From assembly GCA_021325635.1 (NCBI GenBank), contig JAJPGV010000041.1, forward strand, positions 112,793 through 176,792: a stretch of 64,000 nt of DNA. Direction: 5' to 3'. Of the stretch, positions 34,674 to 42,466 are shown one piece after another. The notes under the pieces were generated by a model. It made no database searches and had not been told where the DNA came from. It saw only the letters and a program-made list of their open reading frames with translations. The translations under genes and the position numbers were made by a program. Each line of letters begins with the position of its first letter. Within the stretch, counting starts at the first letter, position 1. This DNA is from Chloroflexota bacterium. GTDB lineage: Bacteria > Chloroflexota > JAJPGV01.

Positions 34674-35821
34674 TCGCCCTGCGCGCTCGACGAGTGCTGG
34701 CCGGTGGCGAGGAGCGGCACTGCTGGTGGGTGACGATCGACCGCGGTGAAATCATCGAAATCGGGCCCAATCCACCGGCTTCAGCGCTCGCCTGTGAGCT
34801 GGGTGACGTCGACCTCATCCCTGGCTTGGTGGATCTGCATTCCGACTGCCTGGAGCAGAAGGCGCATCCGCGTCCCACCACGGATCTGCCGCTCGAAGCC
34901 GCGCTGCTGGACCTCGACGCCGAGCTGGTGGCGCACGGCATCACCTCGCATTTCCTGTGCGTGTGTCTGGAAGACGACGCCGTCAAGTACCGCAGCATGG
35001 ACAGAGGGCGCGAGATCGTGCACCACGTGGCGCGGCTCAGACCGACCCTGCGAGCGGACCATTTCGTGCACCTGCGGGTGGACGTAACCGGCAGCAGCCA
35101 CACCGTCGCCCGCGAGCTGTCGGACAGCGGCATGGTGGGGTTGCTGTCGTATATGGATCACACTCCCGGACAGGGCCAGTACAGCGACGAAGCCGACTGG
35201 CGCAAGTACTACACCAGCGTGGTTGGCCTTGGCGATGATGAGCTCGACGCGCGCCTGGCTATGAAGCGGGCCGGACAGTCCCAGGCCGACGAGGCGCGGG
35301 CCGAAGTAGCTCGGATTGCTCGCTGGCTGGGCGCGTCCCTGGCTTCACACGACGACGACTCGCCCGCGGCCGTCAGGCGCGCCGTGCGGCTGGGCGCCAG
35401 CATCTCGGAGTTTCCGGTCAACCTCGAAGCTGCGCTCACGGCGCAGGCCGCCGGCTTGGACGTCGTCATGGGAGCGCCCAACGCGCGTCGTGGTCGCTCG
35501 CACCTGGCAAACCTTTCGGCGCGAGAGGCGCTGGAAGCCGGCTGTCTCGACGCGCTGGCGTCAGACTATCATCCGCCGTCGCTGCTGGCGGCGGCCTATC
35601 TGCTGGCGGATGACAAGAGCTGCTCGTGGGGCGAGGCGCTGAGCCTGGTCACGGCGAACCCGGCCAGGGCCGCGATGCTGAACGACCGCGGCCGCATCGA
35701 GCCTGGTCTCCGCGCCGATCTCGTGGCCGTGGCGCGCCGGGGCGACTGTCCGGTGGTGGTGCAGACGTGGGTTGGTGGACAGGCGATGCTGGGGGTGCAG
35801 CTCAGCGCGAGGGCGGCATGA
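34670..35821 (+). CDS. phnM: Ribose 1-phosphonate triphosphate pyrophosphohydrolase PhnM
   Basis: The 383-aa amidohydrolase-superfamily enzyme releases pyrophosphate from ribose 1-phosphonate 5-triphosphate, making the substrate of PhnJ. The metal site begins with LVDLHSDCLEQKAHPRP, and later DHTPGQGQ, EFPVN and ASDYHPPSLL supply further ligands. The GRIEPGLRADLVAV end is the usual amidohydrolase C-terminus. Overlaps on both sides (4 bases each) keep it in the phn operon. Confidence 0.95.
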   Translation: MIALRARRVLAGGEERHCWWVTIDRGEIIEIGPNPPASALACELGDVDLIPGLVDLHSDCLEQKAHPRPTTDLPLEAALLDLDAELVAHGITSHFLCVCLEDDAVKYRSMDRGREIVHHVARLRPTLRADHFVHLRVDVTGSSHTVARELSDSGMVGLLSYMDHTPGQGQYSDEADWRKYYTSVVGLGDDELDARLAMKRAGQSQADEARAEVARIARWLGASLASHDDDSPAAVRRAVRLGASISEFPVNLEAALTAQAAGLDVVMGAPNARRGRSHLANLSAREALEAGCLDALASDYHPPSLLAAAYLLADDKSCSWGEALSLVTANPARAAMLNDRGRIEPGLRADLVAVARRGDCPVVVQTWVGGQAMLGVQLSARAA

Positions 35822-36303
35822 GCCCGGAGAGAATGATCGTCCGGCCTGCCGCCGCCGAGGATGGCCCGTCCATCCTCGACCTGATCCGGCAGCTCGGCTA
35901 TGACGTCGACACGAACCGCTATCTGCCCCTGCTGCGCGTGCTGCTCCATCGCGACAGCCACTGCATGCTGGTAGCGGAGATGGACCGCGCAGTGGTTGGC
36001 TTCGTCAATGTTCACTTCCGGGTGTTCTTTCGCTACGGAGACCTGGTGGCGACGGTGGACGAGCTATGCGTGGATGAAGGCCACCGCGACCAGGGCATCG
36101 GCGCTGAGCTGATGGGCACGGTGATTGCCATATGCCGGCAGCGCGGCGCCCACCATATCGAGCTTACGACGAACAAGCGGCGGGAAGCCGCCTTGCGCTT
36201 CTACCAGCGGCTTGGCTTCGAGGTGACCTCGCACAAGCTCGTCTATATGCTCGCCTCGGCCCCAGAAGCGCCTCGAGAGGAGGAAGCTCATGCAGCTCGA
36301 TGA
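35818..36303 (+). CDS. PhnO-like GNAT N-acetyltransferase
   Basis: The 161-aa GNAT protein begins at ATG 35818, overlapping phnM. It has the acetyl-CoA loop DEGHRDQGIGAELM and the C-terminal NKRREAALRFYQRLGFE pattern. The overall layout and the ELxxNxxRxxAxRFY-like segment closely recall PhnO, which acetylates aminoalkylphosphonates before C-P lyase acts or to limit their toxicity. The operon position supports that role, but the substrate is inferred. It overlaps the next gene by 14 bases. Confidence 0.82.
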   Translation: MSPERMIVRPAAAEDGPSILDLIRQLGYDVDTNRYLPLLRVLLHRDSHCMLVAEMDRAVVGFVNVHFRVFFRYGDLVATVDELCVDEGHRDQGIGAELMGTVIAICRQRGAHHIELTTNKRREAALRFYQRLGFEVTSHKLVYMLASAPEAPREEEAHAAR

Positions 36304-36832
36304 GATTCTGGACATCCTTCTCACCGGCCGCGGCGTCAGCTATGACGGCGAGCCCGTGGACGAGCTGTCCCACGCGCTGCAGTGCGCTGCCCTGGCGCGC
36401 GCCTCGGGCGCCGGAGACGAGCTGGCTGTGGCGGCGCTGCTGCACGACGTTGGCCGGGCCCCGGCAGTGAGCACCCTGTTCCCAGGCTGGCCGCACGAGC
36501 GCGCAGGATCCGAGGTCTGCCGCGAGCTGTTCGGCAACAGGGTTGCCTGGCTGGTGGGCGAGCACGTCAGGGCAAAGCGCTACCTGGTGGCCGTGGAAGC
36601 GGGCTACGCGGGATCGCTCAGCCCGGCTTCACTCAAGTCGCTGGTTCAGCAGGGTGGCTGCCTCACTACCAGCGAGGTCAGGCAATTCCAGGCGGATAAA
36701 TGGCATGCGGACGCGGTCCGGCTTCGCCGCTGGGATGACACGGCCAAAGTGCCGGGGGCGCAGATGTTGAGTCTGGACGACGTCGCCGCGCTGCTGCGGC
36801 GTGTGGCGTTCTTCGCCGGCAGCCTATCGTAG
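36290..36832 (+). CDS. PhnZ-like HD-domain mixed-valent di-iron oxygenase
   Basis: This 180-aa HD protein matches PhnZ, which oxidatively cleaves alpha-hydroxy-phosphonates to phosphate and a carboxylic acid. The expected residues are present: Y18 and E21 (substrate gate), H28, H52-D53, H69, H92, K96 and D149 for the di-iron site and phosphonate binding, with the EHVRAKRYLV and RRWDD segments. ATG 36290 follows an AGAGGAGG site inside the end of the acetyltransferase gene. PhnZ normally works with the hydroxylase PhnY; no PhnY-like gene is seen here, so the hydroxylated substrate must come from elsewhere or differ. Confidence 0.85.
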   Translation: MQLDEILDILLTGRGVSYDGEPVDELSHALQCAALARASGAGDELAVAALLHDVGRAPAVSTLFPGWPHERAGSEVCRELFGNRVAWLVGEHVRAKRYLVAVEAGYAGSLSPASLKSLVQQGGCLTTSEVRQFQADKWHADAVRLRRWDDTAKVPGAQMLSLDDVAALLRRVAFFAGSLS

Positions 36833-36837
36833 AAGCA

Positions 36838-37641
36838 ATGAGCACGGGCGCCGGCTGGGACGCAGGCCAGCTGGCGCAGCTGCTGGACCTGGCCGTCCGC
36901 GCGGCGCGAGCCGCGGGCGAAGAGCTGCTGCGGCGCTACGGCGGCGCACGTTTGGTGGACCTCAAGTCCAGCGCTACCGACCCGGTGAGCGACGCCGACC
37001 GAGCCTCTGAGGCGCTCATCCAGCAGATCGTGCTCGGCGAACGGCCACACGACGGCATGATCGGCGAGGAGGGGGCACAGGAGCCGAGCAGCAGCGGTCT
37101 CACCTGGGTAGTTGACCCGCTGGACGGGACGGTGAACTATCTGTATCAGCTGGGCACGTGGTCCGTGAGCGTGGCCGCGGAAGACGAGCAGGGCGCTGTG
37201 GTGGGTGTTGTGTGCGAGCCGCTGGCCAACCGCTGCTTCACGGCCATTCGAGGGGGCGGGGCGTGGCTCGACGGCCGCCGGATCATGGTGAACCATCCGG
37301 TGCCGCTGAGGGAAGCGCTGGTGGCAACCGGCTTCTCTTACCGCGCTGAGGTGAGGGCCCGGCAAGGCGAGCTTGTACGCATGCTGCTTCCGCGGGTGCG
37401 CGACATACGCCGCATGGGCTCGGCTGCGCTGGATGTGTGCTTCGTGGCCGTCGGCATGGCCGATGCCTTCGTGCAGGACGACCTCAACCGCTGGGATTGG
37501 GCGGCGGCGGCGCTGGTTGCGCGTGAGGCGGGCGGTGTGGTGACGGAGGTGTCGCTGAGCGGCGGCGGGCCTGGGTTACTGGTGGCGGGACCAGGCCTGC
37601 ATCAGCAGTTGCATGACCTGCTGGCCGGCTTGGCTAGCTGA
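36838..37641 (+). CDS. Inositol monophosphatase family phosphatase
   Basis: The 267-aa protein has the full lithium-sensitive phosphatase motif set: GEEG (metal Glu), WVVDPLDGTVNY and NRWDWAAAALVAREAGG. Such enzymes hydrolyse inositol phosphates, 3'-phosphoadenosine phosphate or sugar phosphates. Only 5 bases separate it from the PhnZ-like gene, so it is the last gene of the phn operon. phnP (cyclic phosphodiesterase) and phnN are absent, and I infer, without proof, that it may act on a ribose phosphate made by C-P lyase. A strong hairpin follows. Confidence 0.9.
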   Translation: MSTGAGWDAGQLAQLLDLAVRAARAAGEELLRRYGGARLVDLKSSATDPVSDADRASEALIQQIVLGERPHDGMIGEEGAQEPSSSGLTWVVDPLDGTVNYLYQLGTWSVSVAAEDEQGAVVGVVCEPLANRCFTAIRGGGAWLDGRRIMVNHPVPLREALVATGFSYRAEVRARQGELVRMLLPRVRDIRRMGSAALDVCFVAVGMADAFVQDDLNRWDWAAAALVAREAGGVVTEVSLSGGGPGLLVAGPGLHQQLHDLLAGLAS

Positions 37642-37646
37642 ACGAG

Positions 37647-37677
37647 CAGGAGAGGTGAGGACTCCTCACCTCTCCTG
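37647..37677. terminator. Bidirectional hairpin between the phn operon and the ugpB remnant
   Basis: CAGGAGAGGTGAGGA (37647-37661) and TCCTCACCTCTCCTG (37663-37677) form a perfect dyad; sterically about 13 pairs with a small loop. It lies 6 bases after the phosphatase stop and just before the stop of the convergent remnant, so it can end both transcripts. Confidence 0.8.
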
Positions 37678-37682
37678 AGCCC

Positions 37683-38279
37683 CTACGATAGCCGGGCGGT
37701 CTTGTTGTACTGCTGGATGGCTCCGGTCACCTGCTTGGTGGCGCCGTCGAGGGCATCCTGGACGGGTGTCTTGTTGAGAATCGCCGCTTCGATGGCATCC
37801 TCCACCGCTTGACGGGACTGCGGAAACACGCCGATAACGGCACCTTGCTCGGGCCGGCCGTCGGGCGCGGCGTGCAGCTGGTCGATAGCCGTCTTGAACT
37901 GCGGGTACTTGGCCAGCCATTCCTTGTCTGACGGCTGATCGTAGGCTGCGCGGCGAATCGGGAAGTAGCCGGTGCTGATGTGCCAGAAGGCCTGCTGCTC
38001 GGGCGATGCGAGGAACTTCACGAACTCCCAGGTGGCGTTCACTTCAGCCTCGGGATGGTCCTTGAGCGCCCACAGCGAAGCGCCGCCGATGATCACGCCA
38101 CCCTTCTCGGAGCTTGCATCTCTGGGCAGGAAGCCCGTGCCAAGCTCATGCTTTTGCTGCGCCGCGGAGTCGAGATAGCTTCGCAGAGTGGCCGTCGACT
38201 CCAGGTTTATCGCCATCTTGCCGGCCTTGAACGCATTCTGAGCGTCGCCGCTGACACGACCGGTGTTCGTGTGGCGCAT
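37683..38279 (-). pseudogene. Truncated ugpB-like ABC substrate-binding protein (C-terminal half)
   Basis: The 198 codons encode only the C-terminal half of a UgpB-like glycerol-3-phosphate-type binding protein, with AFKAGKMAINLESTA, IIGGASLWALKD and FWHISTGYFPIRRAAYD. There is no signal peptide and no N-terminal lobe. An intact Pho-box-like promoter lies 12 bases before the apparent ATG 38279, as if an internal deletion had joined promoter and 3' half. A short, nearly leaderless product could still be made, but it could not bind ligand as a normal two-lobed protein. A complete relative is at 43447-44850. Confidence 0.78.
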
Positions 38280-38290
38280 ACGTCCCGACC

Positions 38291-38344
38291 AGTCTCGGCG
38301 ACCCGGGTCAACTCGCGACTAAGCGAATGTTAAATCTCTGTTAA
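38291..38344 (-). promoter_or_regulatory. Pho-box-like promoter of the ugpB remnant
   Basis: On the minus strand four hexamers at an 11-bp period are TTAACA (38344-38339), TTAACA (38333-38328), TTAGTC (38322-38317) and TTGACC (38311-38306). After 9 bp comes GAGACT (38296-38291) in the -10 position. The first two match the Bacillus PhoP consensus exactly. The layout is the same as at the phn and ugp promoters. Confidence 0.72.
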
Positions 38345-38538
38345 CCGCGGAGCGTGCACCGGCTTACTGGCGATGCCAAGGCCGCGACGCGATGGTAGAG
38401 CTTTAGTGAGCGAGATCAACAGGCCGCGGCGGTCGTATTGATGCTCCTTTGTGAGACCCTTAACGAGGATTCGGCGGAGCGCTGCGTAGACTGTCCGAGA
38501 CTCGCTCGAAACGACAGCACGAGCATGGGAGGTGCGCC

Positions 38539-38736
38539 ATGGTCGGCGAAGCATCAAGCAGTTCGCGATCCGCGCTCGTCGAACGCATCATCGAGGCCCT
38601 GACACGGCCGCCGTTCGATGAAGAGCGCCCCAGGGGGCGCCCAAGAGGTGACACCCGGAACCCGCATCTAGCCGAGCTTGCCGAGGCACTGACCGGACGA
38701 GCTCAGCGCGAAGTGGACGACAAAGCGCTACTCTAG
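38539..38736 (+). CDS. Small hypothetical protein upstream of CYTH-CHAD gene
   Basis: The 65-aa protein starts at ATG 38539 with a well-placed GGGAGG site (38527-38532). It is charged, with an Arg/Pro/Gly-rich centre (PPFDEERPRGRPRGDT) and an amphipathic start (SALVERIIEALT). I do not recognise it. A TAGACT box lies at 38487-38492. It is followed after 25 bases by the CYTH-CHAD gene, so the two may form an operon. Confidence 0.5.
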   Translation: MVGEASSSSRSALVERIIEALTRPPFDEERPRGRPRGDTRNPHLAELAEALTGRAQREVDDKALL

Positions 38737-38761
38737 TCCTTTAACAAGGAGGCGGAGGGCG

Positions 38762-40324
38762 TTGCAAAAGGAAGAGCTCAACCATGCCGGCCAGGCTGTC
38801 GGCAGCCGCAGCACGCGGCTGGAGCGGGAAGCCAAGCTCGATGCTCCGGCCGGCTTGCACCTGGCCGCGATTGAACTTGGCGGAGGCCTGGCGTGCGGTT
38901 CGGCAGCGATCAAGCGCCACGAAACCGTCTACTACGACTCCGACGACCTGCGCTTGGTAAGGAACGGTGCAAGCCTGCGCTACCGCACAGGCGAAGGGTG
39001 GACCGTCAAGATCGGTCGTGAGGAACGCGGGGGAGGGCTCTTCCGGCAGGAGCACACGATTGCCGGCGGGAGGGAGCAGGTTCCCTTCGAAGCGACGGAT
39101 CTGGTGCAGGCGCTGCTGCGGCGCGCTCCCCTCAAGGAGATCGCCTCTCTGCGCACGGTCCGGCGAACGGTCCCCGTGCTCGCTTCTGAAGGTCAGAAGC
39201 TGGCGGAGATCGTGGACGATTCCGTGACAGTCCTGCGGGATGGCTTGCCGAAACAGCATTTTCGAGAGCTCGAAGTGGAGCTGTCGGACATTGCTCCCGA
39301 CGAGCTGCTGCCGAGGCTGGTCGAGATGCTGAATGCGCACGGAGCGACGCTGACCGATCAAACGCCAAAGGTGCTGCGTGCGCTGGGTCTTGCCGGCAAC
39401 GCCACGGTGGTCGAGCGCCAGACGCCGAAGCGCATCTCGAGCGTGGATGACCTGGTGCTGTCCTTCCTGCGTCATGGCCTCGACGCTATCGTCAGCAACG
39501 ATCCTGGCGTCCGCTTAGGCGAGGACCCGGAGTGCGTGCACCAGGCGCGAGTAGCGACGCGCCGTCTGCGATCTGACCTGCGCGTGTTCCGTCCGCTGCT
39601 CGATCGCTCCTGGGTCGATCAGCTCCGGGGCGAGCTGCAGTGGCTGGGCGGCGCCCTTGGCGCGGTGCGCGACGACGAAGTGCTGCTGGCGCGTCTGCAC
39701 GATCGCGTGGTGCAGCTGTCGGCAGAGGACGCTGAGACCGGAGACCGGCTGCTCGACCTTCTTCGCACGAGGCTCGAAGAGCGACGCTCCGAGCTGCAGA
39801 TCGTACTGCGCTCCGACCGCTACATCGATCTCCTCGACGGACTAGAGGACGCGCTGAAAGGACCGCTGCCAAAGGCGGAAGCGGCGCGGCCGGGCCTGAG
39901 CGCCCTGCCGGGACTGGTCCGCAAGCCCTGGCGCCAGCTGCGCCGCTCGGTGTCGTCGCTTCCGGCCAATCCGGCAGATAGCCAGCTCCATGCCATCCGT
40001 ATCCAGGCCAAGCGCTGCCGTTACGTGGCCGAAGCGATCTCGCCGCTCGTCCCGCGCTCTGCACGCTTTGCCGCTCGTTGTCGAGAGCTGCAGGACGTGC
40101 TGGGTGAGCACCAGGACAGCATCGTGGCCCAGGTGTGGCTGCGCGAAGCCGGCTCTCGGACGAGCGCTCGTGAGGGCGTAGTCGCCGGCCAGCTGCTTGC
40201 GCTCGAAGCCGATGCCGCCGCTGCCGCCCGTGCCCGCTGGCCCAAGGTTTGGCGGCGTGTGCTCGAGCGCCGGCCAGCGACCTGGCTCAACAAGATGCGG
40301 CTGAAGCGGGCTGCGTCGAAATGA
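38762..40324 (+). CDS. CYTH and CHAD domain protein (polyphosphate-associated)
   Basis: The 520-aa protein has an N-terminal CYTH (triphosphate tunnel) domain, about residues 15-215, with EREAKLDAP, a conserved VYYDSDDLRL and LRYRTGEGWTVKIGR. A C-terminal CHAD domain (about 225-510) follows, helical and rich in conserved His, Arg and Lys (VHQARVATRRLRSDLRVFRPLL, HAIRIQAKRCRYVAEA). CHAD domains bind polyphosphate, and CYTH domains hydrolyse or bind triphosphate-type substrates. Start TTG 38762 is 9 bases after AAGGAGG. The place between phn and ugp genes fits a phosphate-storage role, though its own promoter lacks the 11-bp repeats. Confidence 0.88.
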   Translation: MQKEELNHAGQAVGSRSTRLEREAKLDAPAGLHLAAIELGGGLACGSAAIKRHETVYYDSDDLRLVRNGASLRYRTGEGWTVKIGREERGGGLFRQEHTIAGGREQVPFEATDLVQALLRRAPLKEIASLRTVRRTVPVLASEGQKLAEIVDDSVTVLRDGLPKQHFRELEVELSDIAPDELLPRLVEMLNAHGATLTDQTPKVLRALGLAGNATVVERQTPKRISSVDDLVLSFLRHGLDAIVSNDPGVRLGEDPECVHQARVATRRLRSDLRVFRPLLDRSWVDQLRGELQWLGGALGAVRDDEVLLARLHDRVVQLSAEDAETGDRLLDLLRTRLEERRSELQIVLRSDRYIDLLDGLEDALKGPLPKAEAARPGLSALPGLVRKPWRQLRRSVSSLPANPADSQLHAIRIQAKRCRYVAEAISPLVPRSARFAARCRELQDVLGEHQDSIVAQVWLREAGSRTSAREGVVAGQLLALEADAAAAARARWPKVWRRVLERRPATWLNKMRLKRAASK

Positions 40325-40510
40325 ATCGACGCCTCAGTCCAACGACCGGGCTGAATACTTCCTCTCGCTGCTGATCACTGCGGCGAACGTGAGGGCGCCG
40401 TCGATTTCCCAGGGTCTGCCTCATTAAGCACGGCGTACGCACGTCCCATGCGGCGGTCGTGGCGCGGTCGATGAACAAGGGCTGCATCGTAGGCCGCGGG
40501 TGTCCGGCAG

Positions 40511-41608
40511 CTAGAAGATCGCCTCTTCGGTTGCGGGGTGGAACAGGTGGATCTTGCCTGCATCCACTACCACCGGCAGGTTTTCGCCTGCGCTGGCGGG
40601 GCACGACACGTCGATGCGCGCGACCAGGCTGGCGTTAGCCAAGCTGAGATAGACGAACTTCTCGTTGCCCATGTGCTCGACCACGTCGACGCTGGCGTTG
40701 ATGGGACGGTGCCCGTTTGGTACCAGGCTCGCCGCCGGCTGCACGTCCTCCGGCCGCACGCCGACGACGACCTCCTGGGTGTTGGCGGAATCGGCGCCAG
40801 CCGCTCTTTCGGGTGGCAGATCGAGCACCAGATCGCCCGCTGTGACCTGGAGCGAGCCGTTGTGGCGCTCGAGCCGGCCGCTGAGGAAATTCATGGACGG
40901 ACTGCCGATGAAGCCGGCCACGAACATGTTGGCCGGACGGTCGTACAGGCCGGTTGGCGTGTCCATCTGCTGGAGCACGCCGTCGCGCATCACCGCGATA
41001 CGGCTGCCCATGGTCATGGCTTCCACCTGGTCGTGAGTCACGTAGATGACCGTTGCCTCGAGGCGGCGGTGGAGCTTGATCAGCTCTGCCCGGGTCTGAA
41101 CGCGCAGCTGCGCGTCAAGGTTGGAGAGCGGCTCGTCCATGAGGAATACCTGGGGCTCACGTACGATGGCCCGGCCCAGCGCCACCCGCTGCCGCTGCCC
41201 GCCGGACAGCTGCTTGGGCTTACGCTCTAGCAGGCCTTCCAGACCCAGCGTCGCCGCTGTCTGCTGCACCCGCTGGCGAATCTGCTGCTTCGGCACACGC
41301 CGCAGCTTGAGGCTGAACGCCAGGTTGTCGAACACGCTCATGTGCGGATACAGCGCGTAGTTCTGGAAGACCATGGCGATGTCGCGGTCTTTCGGCGCGA
41401 CGTCGTTGACAAGGCCGTCCCCGACGCGGATCTCGCCCGAGGAGACATCTTCCAGTCCCGCCACGAGGCGCAAAATGGTGGACTTGCCGCAGCCGGAGGG
41501 GCCCACCAGCACAAGGAACTCGCGGTCGAAAACCGTCAGCGAGACGTCGTTGACCGCGGCTACTTCGCCGAACTTCTTGGTCACCCGGTCGAGGACTACT
41601 CGGGCCAT
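40511..41608 (-). CDS. ABC transporter ATPase, UgpC/MalK type
   Basis: The 365-aa ATPase has Walker A GPSGCGKSTILR, signature LSGGQRQRVALGRA and Walker B VFLMDEPLSNLD, and a C-terminal TOBE/OB regulatory region from about residue 235. It belongs to the CUT1 family that powers sugar and glycerol-3-phosphate import. It is the last gene of a four-gene minus-strand operon (binding protein, two permeases, ATPase) whose promoter carries a Pho-like box, which favours UgpC over a sugar system. Other evidence for the substrate is lacking. Confidence 0.9.
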   Translation of the reverse strand: MARVVLDRVTKKFGEVAAVNDVSLTVFDREFLVLVGPSGCGKSTILRLVAGLEDVSSGEIRVGDGLVNDVAPKDRDIAMVFQNYALYPHMSVFDNLAFSLKLRRVPKQQIRQRVQQTAATLGLEGLLERKPKQLSGGQRQRVALGRAIVREPQVFLMDEPLSNLDAQLRVQTRAELIKLHRRLEATVIYVTHDQVEAMTMGSRIAVMRDGVLQQMDTPTGLYDRPANMFVAGFIGSPSMNFLSGRLERHNGSLQVTAGDLVLDLPPERAAGADSANTQEVVVGVRPEDVQPAASLVPNGHRPINASVDVVEHMGNEKFVYLSLANASLVARIDVSCPASAGENLPVVVDAGKIHLFHPATEEAIF

Positions 41609-41635
41609 GTGTGCGCCTCCCGTCTCAAAGAGTAT

Positions 41636-42466
41636 TCAACGGATGCCGGAACGAATGAAGCTGCTCACGAACTGGCGCTGGAACAGGAAGAAGCCCAGCA
41701 GCAGGGGAGCCATGACCAGCAGCGTGCCGGCCATGATCAGCGGAAACTGGGCGCCGTTCTCGCCGGCCAGCGCGAACGACGCCAGTCCCACGGTAAGCGG
41801 CCGAGCGTTGGGCGTGTTGGTCACGAGCAGCGGCCACAGGAAGTCGTTCCAATGGAACGTCACCGAGACCAGTCCGAAGGCCACCAGCGCCGGCCTGGTG
41901 AGTGGCAGATAGACGTGCCACAGCACCTGCCACCACTGACAACCGTCCAGCCGGCCGGCCTCTTCCAGCTCCAGCGGGACCGAACGAAACGCCTGCCTCA
42001 TCAGGAACACGCCGAAGCCCGAGGCCATGTACGGCAGCATGATGGCCAGCTTGGTATTGATGAGATGCAGATCGCGCATGGTGAGGAAGTTCGGCACGGC
42101 CAGCACGGTAAGTGGCAGCATGAGCTGCAGGATGAACAGGCTGAACAGCAGCTCACGGCCGGGAAACGGCACGCGGGCGAAGGCGTAGCCAGCCAGCGTG
42201 ATGGTGAACAGCTGCACGGCCAGGATGCCTCCGCAGATGACGATGGTGTTCAGGTAGTAGGTGACGAACGGGGCCGCGCTCCAGGCTTCGGCAAAGTTGG
42301 CCAGGGAAGGCCTTCCCGGCAGCCACAGAAAGCCGGTCCCCACTGGCTCGCCCGGCGCCCGGACCGAGGTGCCCAACGCCCAGACCAGCGGGACCACCCA
42401 CACCAGGCACACCACGGTGAGCAGCAGGTTGGAGCGAAGCGTGTCGAGCCGCCGGCCGGCGATCAT
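41636..42466 (-). CDS. ABC transporter permease, UgpE type
   Basis: The 276-aa CUT1 permease has six predicted membrane segments and the EAA coupling loop (VPLELEEAGRLDGCQWWQVLWHVYLPLTRPAL). It pairs with the upstream permease to form the channel. Its ATG overlaps the stop of the upstream gene by 4 bases. By position and type it corresponds to UgpE. Confidence 0.9.
   Translation of the reverse strand: MIAGRRLDTLRSNLLLTVVCLVWVVPLVWALGTSVRAPGEPVGTGFLWLPGRPSLANFAEAWSAAPFVTYYLNTIVICGGILAVQLFTITLAGYAFARVPFPGRELLFSLFILQLMLPLTVLAVPNFLTMRDLHLINTKLAIMLPYMASGFGVFLMRQAFRSVPLELEEAGRLDGCQWWQVLWHVYLPLTRPALVAFGLVSVTFHWNDFLWPLLVTNTPNARPLTVGLASFALAGENGAQFPLIMAGTLLVMAPLLLGFFLFQRQFVSSFIRSGIR

Noticed and set aside
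38487..38492. TAGACT upstream of the small ORF as a fourth Pho-type promoter
   Set aside because: The hexamers upstream do not have the 11-bp period or the 9-bp final spacing, so it does not fit the shared pattern.
40325..40510. Regulatory RNA or terminator between the CYTH-CHAD and UgpC-type genes
   Set aside because: No stable perfect dyad or conserved motif was found by eye in this convergent gap.
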